Below, one piece after another: positions 1 to 8,049 of a stretch of 64,000 bases of DNA; the stretch's first letter is position 1, and every line of letters begins with the position of its first letter. The notes beneath the pieces are model-generated. The model was not told the origin of the DNA and did no database searches. It saw only the letters and a program-made list of their open reading frames with translations. The translations under genes were made by a program, and so were the position numbers. Location of the stretch: contig NZ_JAGGOT010000091.1 in the NCBI RefSeq assembly GCF_018614195.1, positions 1-64,000 of the forward strand, written 5' to 3'. Source of the stretch: Streptomyces sp. ISL-43. GTDB taxonomy: Bacteria; Actinomycetota; Actinomycetes; Streptomycetales; Streptomycetaceae.

Positions 1-61
1 CCGCTCCCCCTCCGCTACGTGTCCCCCCGCGCGCCCCGTTCCCCACTTTCCCCCGCTGCGC

Positions 62-505
62 GTGGGGCGGGGCGGGGACCGCCTGCGCAGGGCCGTGCGG
101 CGCCGGCGGCGCGGCGCCGCGGCCGGGCTGGCCGTCGCGGCGGCCGTACTGGCGGTGGGCGGGACCGAGGCACAGGCCTCGCGGGGCTCCGCGCCGCCCG
201 AGACGCGGGACTCGCGGGGAGCGGCGCCCCCGGCGGCGGTGCGGCTGGTGTCGGCGCCGGTGCGCATTGCGGACGCGGCGACGGTGCGCCTGCTGCGGCC
301 CGGCGACCGGGTGGACGTGGTCGCGGCGGAGCGCGGCGGGCCGCCCCGGGTGGTGGCGGCGGGGGCCCTGGTTGCCGAAGTGCCGGAGCCGGAGAAGGGT
401 GTCGGGGACGGCGGGGCCCTGGTGGTCCTGTCCGTGCCCCGGGAAACCGCGCGGTCTCTCGTGGGGGCGGGCACGGTATCCCGACTGGCGGTGACGTTGT
501 GTTGA
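62..505 (+). CDS. SAF-domain (CpaB/RcpC-like) protein
   Basis: A short protein with an Arg-rich N-terminus, one hydrophobic segment (about residues 19-34, rich in Ala and Val) and a C-terminal domain of the SAF type found in Flp-pilus assembly proteins CpaB/RcpC. The recognisable pattern is PVRIADAATVRLLRPGDRVD followed by a second strand pair ending SRLAVTLC. The frame is open to the left edge of the window, and no ribosome-binding site precedes the GTG at 62, so the true start may lie outside the window. It sits just upstream of mscL in the same direction. A role in pilus assembly is not shown here; SAF proteins of this length in Streptomyces are uncharacterised. Confidence 0.7.
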   Translation: MGRGGDRLRRAVRRRRRGAAAGLAVAAAVLAVGGTEAQASRGSAPPETRDSRGAAPPAAVRLVSAPVRIADAATVRLLRPGDRVDVVAAERGGPPRVVAAGALVAEVPEPEKGVGDGGALVVLSVPRETARSLVGAGTVSRLAVTLC

Positions 506-628
506 ATCGCAGAGACGCGCAGTCAAGTCACCGCGAGGTGGGGGGCGATTGGACACTCCTGGCCCGGACTGCCGTAGCTTTCGGAACCGTTGGCTCCATG
601 TTCGGTAGATACGAAGAAAGGCTCGGTA

Positions 629-1129
629 GTGAGCAAGCAGAAGAAGGAGAGCGTTCTGGCGGGCTTCAAGGCCTTCCTGATGCGCGGCAACGTGGTCGAC
701 CTGGCGGTCGCCGTGGTGATCGGTGCCGCGTTCACGAACATCGTGAACTCCGTGGTGAAGGGCATCATCGGCCCGCTGGTCGGCGCCATCGGGACGAAGA
801 ACCTGGACGTCTACTCCTCGTGCCTGAAGGACCCTTGCGGCATCGACGCGAAGGGCGAGCCCACCGGCGTCAACATCATGTGGGGCTCGGTGTTGAACGC
901 GACGCTCAGCTTCCTGATCACCGCCGCGGTCGTCTACTTCCTGATGGTCCTGCCGATGGCCAAGTACCTGGCCAAGATGGAGCAGCGCCGCAGGGCGAAG
1001 GAAGGCGTCCAGGAGACCATGGAGATCACCGAGCTGGTAGTCCTCAAGGAGATCCGCGACGAGCTGATCGCCCAGCGCGGCGCGGGAGGCAACGGCGTGA
1101 ACTCCGGCGCCTCAGGGCCCCGGCTCTAG
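629..1129 (+). CDS. mscL: large-conductance mechanosensitive channel MscL
   Basis: MscL forms a homopentameric stretch-gated pore that releases solutes on hypo-osmotic shock. The 166-residue product carries the family signature: an amphipathic N-terminus (GFKAFLMRGNVVDLAVAVVI) leading into TM1, an external loop, TM2 around residues 78-105 and a charged C-terminal helix (ITELVVLKEIRDELIAQ). The GTG at 629 is chosen over the TTG at 590 because an AGAAAGG ribosome-binding site lies 8-14 bases upstream and the protein then begins MSKQKKESVLAGF, the usual family start. The periplasmic loop carries two Cys (SSCLKDPC), which is uncommon in MscL and could form a disulfide (inference). Confidence 0.95.
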   Translation: MSKQKKESVLAGFKAFLMRGNVVDLAVAVVIGAAFTNIVNSVVKGIIGPLVGAIGTKNLDVYSSCLKDPCGIDAKGEPTGVNIMWGSVLNATLSFLITAAVVYFLMVLPMAKYLAKMEQRRRAKEGVQETMEITELVVLKEIRDELIAQRGAGGNGVNSGASGPRL

Positions 1130-1142
1130 CCGGTCCCCCGGC

Positions 1143-1382
1143 TCAGACGTGGTGCGGCGGCTTCTCGTCGAGGAAGCGGGCCAGGTCGGCCGCGCTTCCG
1201 CCGGCGGGCGGCCGTTCGCCCCAGCCCCGGTCGGTGTCGTCCGAGGACTGCTGGTCCAGCGGGTCGTCGAAGACCAGCCGCGGCTTCGGCCTGGGCCGCG
1301 CGGCGGGCTTCGCGGCCTGCGGACCCCGCGGGTCCTGTGCGTCCTTCGGGTCCTGCGGATCGGTGGCGGGGGCGTCGCTCAT
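1143..1382 (-). CDS. small conserved hypothetical protein
   Basis: A 79-residue, Pro/Asp/Arg-rich protein without membrane segments. It has a disordered N-terminal half (repeated DPQDPKDAQDPRGPQ-type residues) and a more conserved C-terminal half (RLVFDDPLDQQSSDDTDRGWGERPP then SAADLARFLDEKPPHHV, given here as two separate stretches). ATG at 1382 follows a GGAGG. It lies 37 bases downstream of the narK stop in the same direction, so it may be co-transcribed with the nitrate operon. It converges with mscL, the two stops being only 13 bases apart. Function unknown; the WGERPP/ARFLDEKPPHH pattern resembles small proteins annotated as hypothetical across Streptomyces. Confidence 0.7.
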   Translation of the reverse strand: MSDAPATDPQDPKDAQDPRGPQAAKPAARPRPKPRLVFDDPLDQQSSDDTDRGWGERPPAGGSAADLARFLDEKPPHHV

Positions 1383-1419
1383 GCCTCCAGGGTACGGCCG
1401 CCCCCGCCACCGGCCCCGA

Positions 1420-2853
1420 TCAGCTGGGAGCCTCGGCGCCCTTGCGGGCGTAGAACCACCAGCACACCACCAGGCAGGTGGCGTAGAAGCCGATGAACAT
1501 CCACAGCGCGTTGGTGACGGCCATGGCCGCGAACATCGCGGGGATGAAGAAGAAGCCGTAGGCCGCGATGGCCGAGGAGAAGCCGGTGACGGCTCCCGCC
1601 TCCATCTCCGACTGCTTCAGCGCCGCGGCCTGCGCCTCGGGACCCCTGCCCTCGGCCTCCTTCATGTGCTGGTCCCGGAAGATCACCGGAATCTGCCGGA
1701 AGGTCGAGCCGTTGCCCAGGCCGGAGAAGGCGAAGGCGACCAGGAAGCCGATGAAGAAGGCCCAGAAGCTGCCGCTGTCGCCGCTGTGGGGCAGCGCGAA
1801 GATCACCACGACCAGGGCGGCGGCCATGCCGACGAAGGACAGCATCGTGACCCTGGCCCCGCCGATCTTGTCGGAGAGCCAGCCGCCTCCCCAGCGCATG
1901 ATCGCGCCGACGAAGGGGCCCATCCAGGCATAGGTGGTGGCCTGGTAGCCCTGCGCCTCGAAGTTGTTCTTGATCAGCAGCGGCAGGCCGGCGGCGAACC
2001 CGATGAAGGACCCGAAGGTGCCGACGTAGAGCCAGGTCATCAGCCAGTTGTGCTTGCGCTTGAAGATGATCTTCTGCTGACTGAAGGGGGCCGCGGCCAC
2101 CTTGAGGTCGTTCATCAAGAACCACGCGAGCAGGGCCATGATGACCAGCAGCGGCACCCACAGGAAGGCGCCGTTCTGCAGCCAGATGTCGGTGTTCTCC
2201 TTCGCGTCGTGCTGCGGGCCGCCCGCCGGAGCGCCCAGCACGGCCGCCGTGACGACCAGCGGGGCGATCAGCTGGACCACGCTCACGCCGAGGTTGCCGA
2301 GGCCGCCGTTGAGGCCGTTGGCACTGCCCTTCTCCCGCTTCGGGAAGAAGAAGCCGATGTTGGCCATGGAGGAGGCGAAGTTCGCGCCGCCGATGCCGCA
2401 GACGGCCGCGATCAGCGCCAGCTCCCAGTACGGGGTGCCGGTGTCCTGGAGCGCGAAGCCCAGCCACAGCATCGGCGCGATCAGGATGATCGTGCTGAAA
2501 GCGGTGAACTTCCGCTCGCCGAAGATCGGCCCGATGAAGGTGTACAGGATCCGGAAGGTGCCGCCGGTGATCCCAGGGATGGCGGTCAGCCAGAACAGCT
2601 GCGACTTCGAGAAGCCGAAGCCGACGTCGTTGAGCTTGACCACGGTCACCGACCAGACCTGCCAGACCACGAAGCCGAGCATCAGGGCGGGGATCGAGAC
2701 CCAGAGGTTGCGCTGGGCGACACGGCGGCCGGTGGCCTGCCAGAAACTCTCGTCCTCGGGCCGCCAGTCGGCGATGGTGGCGCCGGGCTTGTAGGTCTCC
2801 GCCCGGTGACTGCGGGGCACCGACGGAGTCGGCGTGGGTATCGACATGGTCAT
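1420..2853 (-). CDS. narK: NarK-family nitrate/nitrite transporter (copy 1)
   Basis: Major-facilitator protein of 477 residues with about 12 membrane segments. It shows the nitrate/nitrite porter signatures GxxGGxNF in the first half (GIGGANFASSMANIGFFFPK) and GGxGNLG (NGGLGNLGVSVVQL). NarK proteins bring nitrate in with protons or exchange it for nitrite. The start at 2853 overlaps the preceding stop (ATGA); a second ATG at 2847 has better spacing from AAGGA and is an equal alternative. It is the last large gene of the leftward nitrate reductase operon, which supports a role supplying nitrate to that enzyme. A closely related second copy lies at 11472-12893. Confidence 0.93.
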   Translation of the reverse strand: MTMSIPTPTPSVPRSHRAETYKPGATIADWRPEDESFWQATGRRVAQRNLWVSIPALMLGFVVWQVWSVTVVKLNDVGFGFSKSQLFWLTAIPGITGGTFRILYTFIGPIFGERKFTAFSTIILIAPMLWLGFALQDTGTPYWELALIAAVCGIGGANFASSMANIGFFFPKREKGSANGLNGGLGNLGVSVVQLIAPLVVTAAVLGAPAGGPQHDAKENTDIWLQNGAFLWVPLLVIMALLAWFLMNDLKVAAAPFSQQKIIFKRKHNWLMTWLYVGTFGSFIGFAAGLPLLIKNNFEAQGYQATTYAWMGPFVGAIMRWGGGWLSDKIGGARVTMLSFVGMAAALVVVIFALPHSGDSGSFWAFFIGFLVAFAFSGLGNGSTFRQIPVIFRDQHMKEAEGRGPEAQAAALKQSEMEAGAVTGFSSAIAAYGFFFIPAMFAAMAVTNALWMFIGFYATCLVVCWWFYARKGAEAPS

Positions 2854-3218
2854 CGGTCCTTCGGGTCGAGGAGCCACAGTCCGATCACGGCGAGGAAGGA
2901 GAGGATCAGGAATCCCGCTCCCCACCAGGCCGTGCCGGTGTTTCCCTTCATCCACTCGTTGACGGTCACGGTGAGCGCCCAGAGCTGGCCGATCACGACC
3001 GTGAGCGCCAGGGCCAGCCGCGCGTTGAGCCTCGAGGAGCGCTCGGGCTCCTGCTCGGTGCCGGCTCCGGGACCCGGGCCCGTGTGCCGGATCCGGGGGT
3101 CCCCGTACCCGCTGGTGGAGCGGATCTGGGGGTACCGCTCGCGCACCGGGCGGTTGAGCCGGGGCTCGGCACTGCCCGGGTGGTACTCCGGGCGGGGGGG
3201 CAGCGGCGTCTCACTCAC
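2850..3218 (-). CDS. small two-helix membrane protein of the nitrate operon
   Basis: A 122-residue protein with a polar, Pro/Arg-rich N-terminal 60 residues and two predicted membrane helices (about 68-88 and 97-116), ending in LDPKDR. GTG at 3218 overlaps the stop of the Rieske gene (GTGA), and its own stop overlaps the start of narK (ATGA), so it is translationally locked into the operon. No family motif is recognised. Its position between the Rieske subunit and the transporter suggests an accessory or assembly subunit of the membrane reductase, but this is inference from context only. Confidence 0.75.
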   Translation of the reverse strand: MSETPLPPRPEYHPGSAEPRLNRPVRERYPQIRSTSGYGDPRIRHTGPGPGAGTEQEPERSSRLNARLALALTVVIGQLWALTVTVNEWMKGNTGTAWWGAGFLILSFLAVIGLWLLDPKDR

Positions 3219-3886
3219 GTGGGCCTCCGTTCGGGGGCTGCGGGGCGGCCCGTACCGGGGCAGCCCACGCTGGCGGCCTCCTCCGGGTGGGTGTCGCTGA
3301 ACTGCCGGCAGAGCGCTTCCTTGGCCGGCTCTCCCGACCGGGCGGTGGCGACGGCCCAGACGCTGCCGTCGGCCTGCTCGGTCAGGAAGATCCTGGGCAG
3401 CGGGCGCGGCGGGGGGCCGGCCGTCACCTCGCCGGTGCGGGCGTCGAAGACCCCCTCGTGGCAGGGGCAGTACAGCTCGCCGTCGGCCCCCCGGTCCTCG
3501 CGCCACAGGACACCGCAGGCCAGGTGGGTGCAGACGGCGGAGTAGCCCACGAGGGAGCCGTCCGCGAGCCGCACGGCCAGGGCCCGGTCGTCCTCGCCGG
3601 GGAAGCGGAAGGCGACGGACCGGCCGGGTACGAGCTCGTCGGCGACCTTCTTGGGCGCCGGCAGGGCCTCGCTGTCGCCGTGCCGGTGCAGGATGCCGGC
3701 GGCGACTCCGACACCGCCGATGGCCAGGCCGCCGGAGACGGTGGCGACGATCCGGAGGTAGTCGCGCCGGGTGGTGAGGGAGTCGGCGCTGATCCGGTCG
3801 CGCAGCTGCTCGACGGCGGCGTCGTCGGCCGCGCCGTCGTCCGGGCCCGGGCCCGGGTGCGGAGGAGGCTGTTCGGTGACGCTCAT
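3215..3886 (-). CDS. Rieske [2Fe-2S] protein with Tat-like N-terminus
   Basis: A 223-residue Rieske iron-sulfur protein. Cluster ligands are Cys119/His121 (CTHLACG) and Cys140/His143 (CPCH), with Cys124 and Cys142 placed to form the stabilising disulfide. Residues 39-64 (TTRRDYLRIVATVSGG and a following Gly/Ala hydrophobic stretch) look like a twin-arginine signal-anchor, as in actinobacterial QcrA, so the cluster domain is predicted to be outside the membrane. The start overlaps the ferredoxin stop (ATGA) and the end overlaps the next start (GTGA). It presumably relays electrons within a quinol-linked complex. The external location is hard to reconcile with its signal-less ferredoxin and Mo partners, so either the topology guess or the electron path is unusual. 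Confidence 0.88.
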   Translation of the reverse strand: MSVTEQPPPHPGPGPDDGAADDAAVEQLRDRISADSLTTRRDYLRIVATVSGGLAIGGVGVAAGILHRHGDSEALPAPKKVADELVPGRSVAFRFPGEDDRALAVRLADGSLVGYSAVCTHLACGVLWREDRGADGELYCPCHEGVFDARTGEVTAGPPPRPLPRIFLTEQADGSVWAVATARSGEPAKEALCRQFSDTHPEEAASVGCPGTGRPAAPERRPT

Positions 3887-4482
3887 CGGACATCCACTCC
3901 GTTGATCTCGACGACGGGCAGGCCGCCCGGGACGGGCCACTGGACCTTGTCGGCGGGGACGACCATGGCCACGCCGGTCTGGACGACGACGTCGCCGAAG
4001 ACGAAGGAGTCGGCGACCTGAACTCCGGGGCGCTCCGCCTGGAGCTCTTCGAGGGTTCCGTAGAAGAGGGCGCCGGTCGGGCAGACGGTCGCGCACATGG
4101 GGGCGAGGCCATAGGCGGTGCGGTCGTAGCAGAGGTTGCACTTCATCTGCAGCTTCGCCTGGAGGTCGATCTTCGGGACGCCGAAGGGGCAGGCGTTGAC
4201 GCAGTTGGAACACCCGATGCAGCGGGTGGTGTCGGCCTGCTGGACCACTCCGTCGGCGGTCACCAGGATCGCGTCGGCGGGACAGACCTCGGCGCAGGGC
4301 GCGACCGGGTCCTCGCAGTGCATGCAGACGCTCGGCAGGGAGGCGACGGACATGCCGGGGTCGGTGTAGTCCAGGTGGATCATCGATTTGCCGCGGTGCG
4401 AGTCGCACTCGCGGCAGGCCGAGACACAGGCCTGGCAGCCGATGCAGCGACCCGGGTCGATGAAGATCGTGCGGCCCATCAT
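3883..4482 (-). CDS. 4Fe-4S ferredoxin subunit (NrfC/DmsB-like)
   Basis: A 199-residue electron-transfer subunit with four Cys clusters: CIGCQACVSAC (about residue 14), CMHCEDPVAPCAEVC (53), CIGCSNCVNAC (88) and CNLC...CATVC (115-134). This is the pattern of the four-[4Fe-4S] iron-sulfur subunits of DMSO-reductase-family enzymes. No Tat or Sec signal is visible, so it should be cytoplasmic. It starts 6 bases after the stop of the molybdopterin subunit and overlaps the Rieske start. It most likely wires the catalytic subunit to the membrane cytochrome b. ATG at 4482 is used; ATG at 4479 is an alternative. Confidence 0.92.
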   Translation of the reverse strand: MMGRTIFIDPGRCIGCQACVSACRECDSHRGKSMIHLDYTDPGMSVASLPSVCMHCEDPVAPCAEVCPADAILVTADGVVQQADTTRCIGCSNCVNACPFGVPKIDLQAKLQMKCNLCYDRTAYGLAPMCATVCPTGALFYGTLEELQAERPGVQVADSFVFGDVVVQTGVAMVVPADKVQWPVPGGLPVVEINGVDVR

Positions 4483-4488
4483 GGCGGG

Positions 4489-6819
4489 TCAGCTCCTCTC
4501 CGACGTGCCACGGCCCTGCGGGGACGTGGGGGGCAGGGGGTCGGTGCGGGAGACCTGGGTCTCCGGATAGGCCTCGCGGCCCGGTGCGGTGGGCGGCGCC
4601 GGGACCTCGTCGACCCGCTCGGCGGCCTCGATCCGGGCCGCGCAGACCTTGTACTCGGGGATCTTCGAGCGGGGGTCGAGCGCGTCGATGGTCAGGGCGT
4701 TCGCAGCCGTCGGGACGGGCCAGTGGTACGGGATGAAGACGGTGTCCGGGCGGATGGCCTCGGTGACCAACGCCGGGAACACCTCGCTGCCCCGGCGGGT
4801 GACCACCCGCACCGGATCACCGTTGCGGAAGCCGTGCGAGGGGTGGACCTCCACCCAGGGCCGGGGGGTCTGCTCGACGAGCGCGCCCAGACGGCGGGTC
4901 TGGTTGCCGGAGAGGAAGTGCGCGACGGTGCGGCCGGTGGTGAGGGAGAGGGGGTACTCCTCGGAGTACGGGTCCATCGGCGCGTGCCACTCGACGACCT
5001 GCATGTGGACCTTCCCGTCGGGGTGGAAGGTCCGGCCGCCCTCGAACAGGCGGGGTGTGCCCGGGTGGTCGGTGGAGGGGCACGGCCACATGATGCCGCC
5101 GGTCTCCTCCAGGCGTTCGTAGGTGATGCCGTAGTAGTCGTTGACCGTGCCGGCGGAGGCGACGCGCAGTTCCTCGAACACCTCCCGGGAGCCGGCGAAG
5201 TCGAACTTGTCGCCGACGCCGAGGCGGCGGGCGAGCTCGCACATCACCCAGGTGTCGGTGCGGACCCCGGCGGGCGGCTCCTGCGCCTTGTTGTGCTTGA
5301 CGACGCGGGCCTCCGTGTTGGCCATGACGCCCTCGTCCTCGGCCCAGACGGTGACGGGGAAGACCACGTGCGCGTTGTTCGCGGTCTCGGAGAGGAAGAA
5401 GTCGAACTGCGCGTGGAACTCTAGGGTGTCGTAGCCCTCTTTGACCGCCCCGTAGTTGGGGAGCGAGACGAAGGGGTTGTTGCAGATGCCGATCAGGCCG
5501 CGGATCTCACTGCGCTGCATCTGCCAGACCATCTCCATCATGGAGGTGCCGGCGGGCGGGAGTTCGGACTCCTCGATACCCCAGATCCGGCAGATCTGGC
5601 GGCGGTGCTCCTCGTTCATGATGGAGCGGCCACCGGGCAGGAGGTCGGCCTTCTGACCGTGCTCGCGGCCGCCCTGCCCGTTGCCCTGGCCGGTGATGGT
5701 GCCGTAGCCGGCGCCGGGCTTGCCGAGATTTCCGGTGGCCACGCACATGTTGATGATGGACAGGCAGTTCTCGACGCCCTGCGAGTGGTGCTCGACCCCG
5801 CGCGCGTGGAAGGCCATGGCCTTGTCCGCGCCGGCGAACATCCGGGCGACCTGGACGATCTGCGAGGCGGGGACGCCGCAGATCTCCGCGGACCGGGCGG
5901 GCGGATAGTCCTTGACGGTCTTCTTGACCTCGTCCCAGCCGGTGGTGTGGGCGGCGAGGTACGCCTCGTCGGTCAGGCCCTCGTCGACGATCACGTGGAG
6001 CACGGCGTTGAAGAAGGCGGAGTCGGTGCCCGGCTTGAGGGCGACGTGGACGTCGGCGGTGCGCGCGATGGCTGTCTCGCGCGGGTCGATCACGATCAGC
6101 GAGGCCCCCCGGTCCCGGGCGCCCCAGACGTACTGGGTCATCACGGGGAAGCACTCCCCCACGTTCGACCCGGCGATCAGCAGGCAGTCGGTGAGGAGGA
6201 TGTCGGAGAAGGGGTTGGCGGCCCGGTCGATGCCGAAGGCGAGCTTGTTGGCGCCGGCGGCGCTGACCATGCACAGGCGGCCGTTGTAGTCGACGTGCCG
6301 GGTCTTGAGGGCGACCCGGCCGAACTTGCCCACCAGGTAGGTCTTCTCGGAGTAGAGGCTGGCCCCGCCGAGCAGCCCGAAGGCGTCGTTGCCGTGGGCA
6401 TCCTGGATGCGGCGTACCTCGGCGACGGTGTGGTCGAGGGCCTCGTCCCAGGAGACCTCCTTGAACTCCTCGTCGCGCGAGCGCCGCATCAGCGGCGCGG
6501 TCAGCCGGTCGGGGTGGTTGACCTGCTGGTAGGCGTTGATGCCCTTGGGGCACAGCCGCATCCGGTTGATGTCGTGGTTGCGCGGCTCGACGCCGAAGAC
6601 CTTGCCGCCCTTGTCGACGCGCAGGTACATCCCGCACTGCACGCCGCAGAAGCAGCAGTGGGTGGGGACGAGGGTCTCGCCGTTCTGGTCGGCGTGCCAT
6701 TTGTCGGCGGGGATGCCGCCGGCGTCGCGGAAGTTGCGGGTGCCGGGCGGGGCGATGGAGGGGTCGATGGATACGGCTACGGGCCGCGACGCGGCCTTGG
6801 CGGGGTCCGTCGCGGTCAC
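4489..6819 (-). CDS. molybdopterin oxidoreductase, probable Nas-type nitrate reductase
   Basis: Catalytic subunit of 776 residues in the DMSO-reductase superfamily. An N-terminal [4Fe-4S] site is formed by Cys55, Cys58, Cys62 (CCFCGVQC) and Cys90 (RLCPKG). The Mo ligand is predicted to be Cys183 in GRLCMVSAAG; the Cys-Met context is that of NasA/NarB/NapA nitrate reductases, whereas formate dehydrogenases have Sec/Cys-His. A C-terminal molydop-binding domain follows (LTTGRTVAHFLSGNQTRR). There is no Tat signal, so it is cytoplasmic. GTG at 6819 overlaps the cytochrome b stop (GTGA). Nitrate as substrate is supported by two NarK genes and a nitrite reductase nearby. Formate, made by the adjacent PFL, is the main alternative. 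Confidence 0.85.
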   Translation of the reverse strand: MTATDPAKAASRPVAVSIDPSIAPPGTRNFRDAGGIPADKWHADQNGETLVPTHCCFCGVQCGMYLRVDKGGKVFGVEPRNHDINRMRLCPKGINAYQQVNHPDRLTAPLMRRSRDEEFKEVSWDEALDHTVAEVRRIQDAHGNDAFGLLGGASLYSEKTYLVGKFGRVALKTRHVDYNGRLCMVSAAGANKLAFGIDRAANPFSDILLTDCLLIAGSNVGECFPVMTQYVWGARDRGASLIVIDPRETAIARTADVHVALKPGTDSAFFNAVLHVIVDEGLTDEAYLAAHTTGWDEVKKTVKDYPPARSAEICGVPASQIVQVARMFAGADKAMAFHARGVEHHSQGVENCLSIINMCVATGNLGKPGAGYGTITGQGNGQGGREHGQKADLLPGGRSIMNEEHRRQICRIWGIEESELPPAGTSMMEMVWQMQRSEIRGLIGICNNPFVSLPNYGAVKEGYDTLEFHAQFDFFLSETANNAHVVFPVTVWAEDEGVMANTEARVVKHNKAQEPPAGVRTDTWVMCELARRLGVGDKFDFAGSREVFEELRVASAGTVNDYYGITYERLEETGGIMWPCPSTDHPGTPRLFEGGRTFHPDGKVHMQVVEWHAPMDPYSEEYPLSLTTGRTVAHFLSGNQTRRLGALVEQTPRPWVEVHPSHGFRNGDPVRVVTRRGSEVFPALVTEAIRPDTVFIPYHWPVPTAANALTIDALDPRSKIPEYKVCAARIEAAERVDEVPAPPTAPGREAYPETQVSRTDPLPPTSPQGRGTSERS

Positions 6820-7910
6820 TTGAAGCCCTTCTTGACGTGGGTCAGGTAGGCGCTGCCTCGCAGGACGCGCTTGCAGCGCGGGCAGTACTCGGCCCAGGCG
6901 TCGAAGTCGAGCTTCAGGTCCTTCATCGTGCCGCGCAGGTTCTCCACGTAGGGGGCGGTGTCGATGGGTTCGGCGCAGCGCTTGCAGACGAAGATCTGGT
7001 CGTCCTGGCGGGCCGTGTACTTGAAGAGCTGCATGCCGACGGCGGCCGGGCGCTGGACGATGTGGAAGAACTTCCCGAACGGGATGTAGATGAGGGTGAA
7101 CACCACCGACACCATGTGCAGGATCGCGAGGAACTCGTATCCGCCGCCGTGCAGGAAGATCGAGGAGAAGGTCAGCAGCAGACCGGTCACCGAGATCACG
7201 ATCAGGCAGATCAGCGGCAGCAGATCGTAGGCGAAGCGCTGGCCGGTCATGGCCCCGCGGTCCTTCATCCGCCGCCACAGGAAGTACGAGGCGCCTGGGA
7301 TGACGAGCACGGCGGCGATGTCCAGGCCGTGGAACATCAGCCAGCCCAGGATGTTGAGGGAGTCGAAGCCGAGGACCTTGATGCCCCAGATCCGCATCTC
7401 GTATCCGGGCCCGGTCGCACTGTCCCCGGTGAAGGTGAACCAGCCCCAGGTCAGCGGGAAGGTGATCGCCGCGGCGAGGATGCAGCCCCAGAAGATGAGC
7501 TGGTGGGCGATCCAGCGGGAGCGGGAGCGGGCGCCGAGGAACTTCTGGAAGCCGAGGTAGGTGGCGATCATCTTCGGCAGGGCGGTGGGTGCCTTGCGGA
7601 AGTTGTCGGCCGAGAAGAAGCTGCCGAAGCCCTTCTTGAAGAGGCGGCGCGCGCCGGGGGCCGAGACCCACACCGTGTAGCGGTAGGCCACGCCGAACGC
7701 CAGGAAGACGGTGGCGACGGCGTACGGCAGCAGGGCGGAGTCGAAGTCCCGCAGCAGCCGGCTGCCGAGCACGATCGCGATGATGAGGAGGAGCGAGACG
7801 ACGGTGCCGGCCAGGGTGGCCCGTGCGGTGACGGACCGCCCGGCCGGCGGCGAGGTCTCGGGCGCCGGTGGAGGCGGCGCGGCGTCGATGACATCTGAGG
7901 GCTCGGACAC
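6816..7910 (-). CDS. NarI/DsrM-like membrane cytochrome b subunit
   Basis: A 364-residue membrane protein with about five or six helices. Helix-associated histidines (WIAHQL, MFHGLD, SIFLHGGG, AILHMVSV, KFFHIVQRP) and the IYIPFGKFFHI ending resemble the di-heme b gamma subunits NarI/DsrM/HdrE that oxidise menaquinol. Unlike NarI, the tail carries two CxxC pairs (CKRC and CPRC) that could bind zinc or an Fe-S centre. It begins with GTG at 7910 and is the first gene of the leftward operon, so the promoter should lie in 7911-8049. It would anchor the signal-less Mo and ferredoxin subunits and feed them electrons. Transporter-like annotations for such proteins would be misleading. Confidence 0.8.
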   Translation of the reverse strand: MSEPSDVIDAAPPPPAPETSPPAGRSVTARATLAGTVVSLLLIIAIVLGSRLLRDFDSALLPYAVATVFLAFGVAYRYTVWVSAPGARRLFKKGFGSFFSADNFRKAPTALPKMIATYLGFQKFLGARSRSRWIAHQLIFWGCILAAAITFPLTWGWFTFTGDSATGPGYEMRIWGIKVLGFDSLNILGWLMFHGLDIAAVLVIPGASYFLWRRMKDRGAMTGQRFAYDLLPLICLIVISVTGLLLTFSSIFLHGGGYEFLAILHMVSVVFTLIYIPFGKFFHIVQRPAAVGMQLFKYTARQDDQIFVCKRCAEPIDTAPYVENLRGTMKDLKLDFDAWAEYCPRCKRVLRGSAYLTHVKKGFK

Positions 7911-7986
7911 AGCACCACGCTAGGTGGTCTGTACCGATTCGGCCCGTTACGCCTAGTTCATCGGTGCGCCGTACGGGTGACGGCCC

Positions 7987-8016
7987 GAGCGGCCCCGAGC
8001 GGCCCCGAGCGGCCCC
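7987..8016. repeat. three tandem copies of a 10-bp unit
   Basis: Three exact copies of gagcggcccc lie between the end of pflA (8050) and the start of the cytochrome b gene (7910). The stretch is G/C-only apart from one A per unit and has no obvious stem. It may be a slippage repeat in the pflA 3' region; no function is assigned. Confidence 0.7.
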
Positions 8017-8049
8017 GACGGCTCAACCGGCGCCGGCAGCCCCGGCGGC

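Noticed and set aside
19-3300. A very long open frame on the plus strand crossing mscL and the narK region
   Set aside because: It overlaps well-supported genes on both strands, has the Arg/Gly/Ala-rich composition of a shadow frame in high-GC DNA, and has no ribosome-binding site.
4489-6819. Formate dehydrogenase as the function of the Mo subunit, suggested by neighbouring PFL
   Set aside because: The Mo-ligand context is Cys-Met (RLCMVSA), as in nitrate reductases, not Sec/Cys-His; two NarK genes and a nitrite reductase are nearby. Kept as an alternative only.
6820-7671. Upstream in-frame extension of the molybdopterin subunit
   Set aside because: The extension is antisense-like Arg/Pro-rich translation of the cytochrome b gene in another frame; the GTG at 6819 with GTGA overlap gives a normal family N-terminus.
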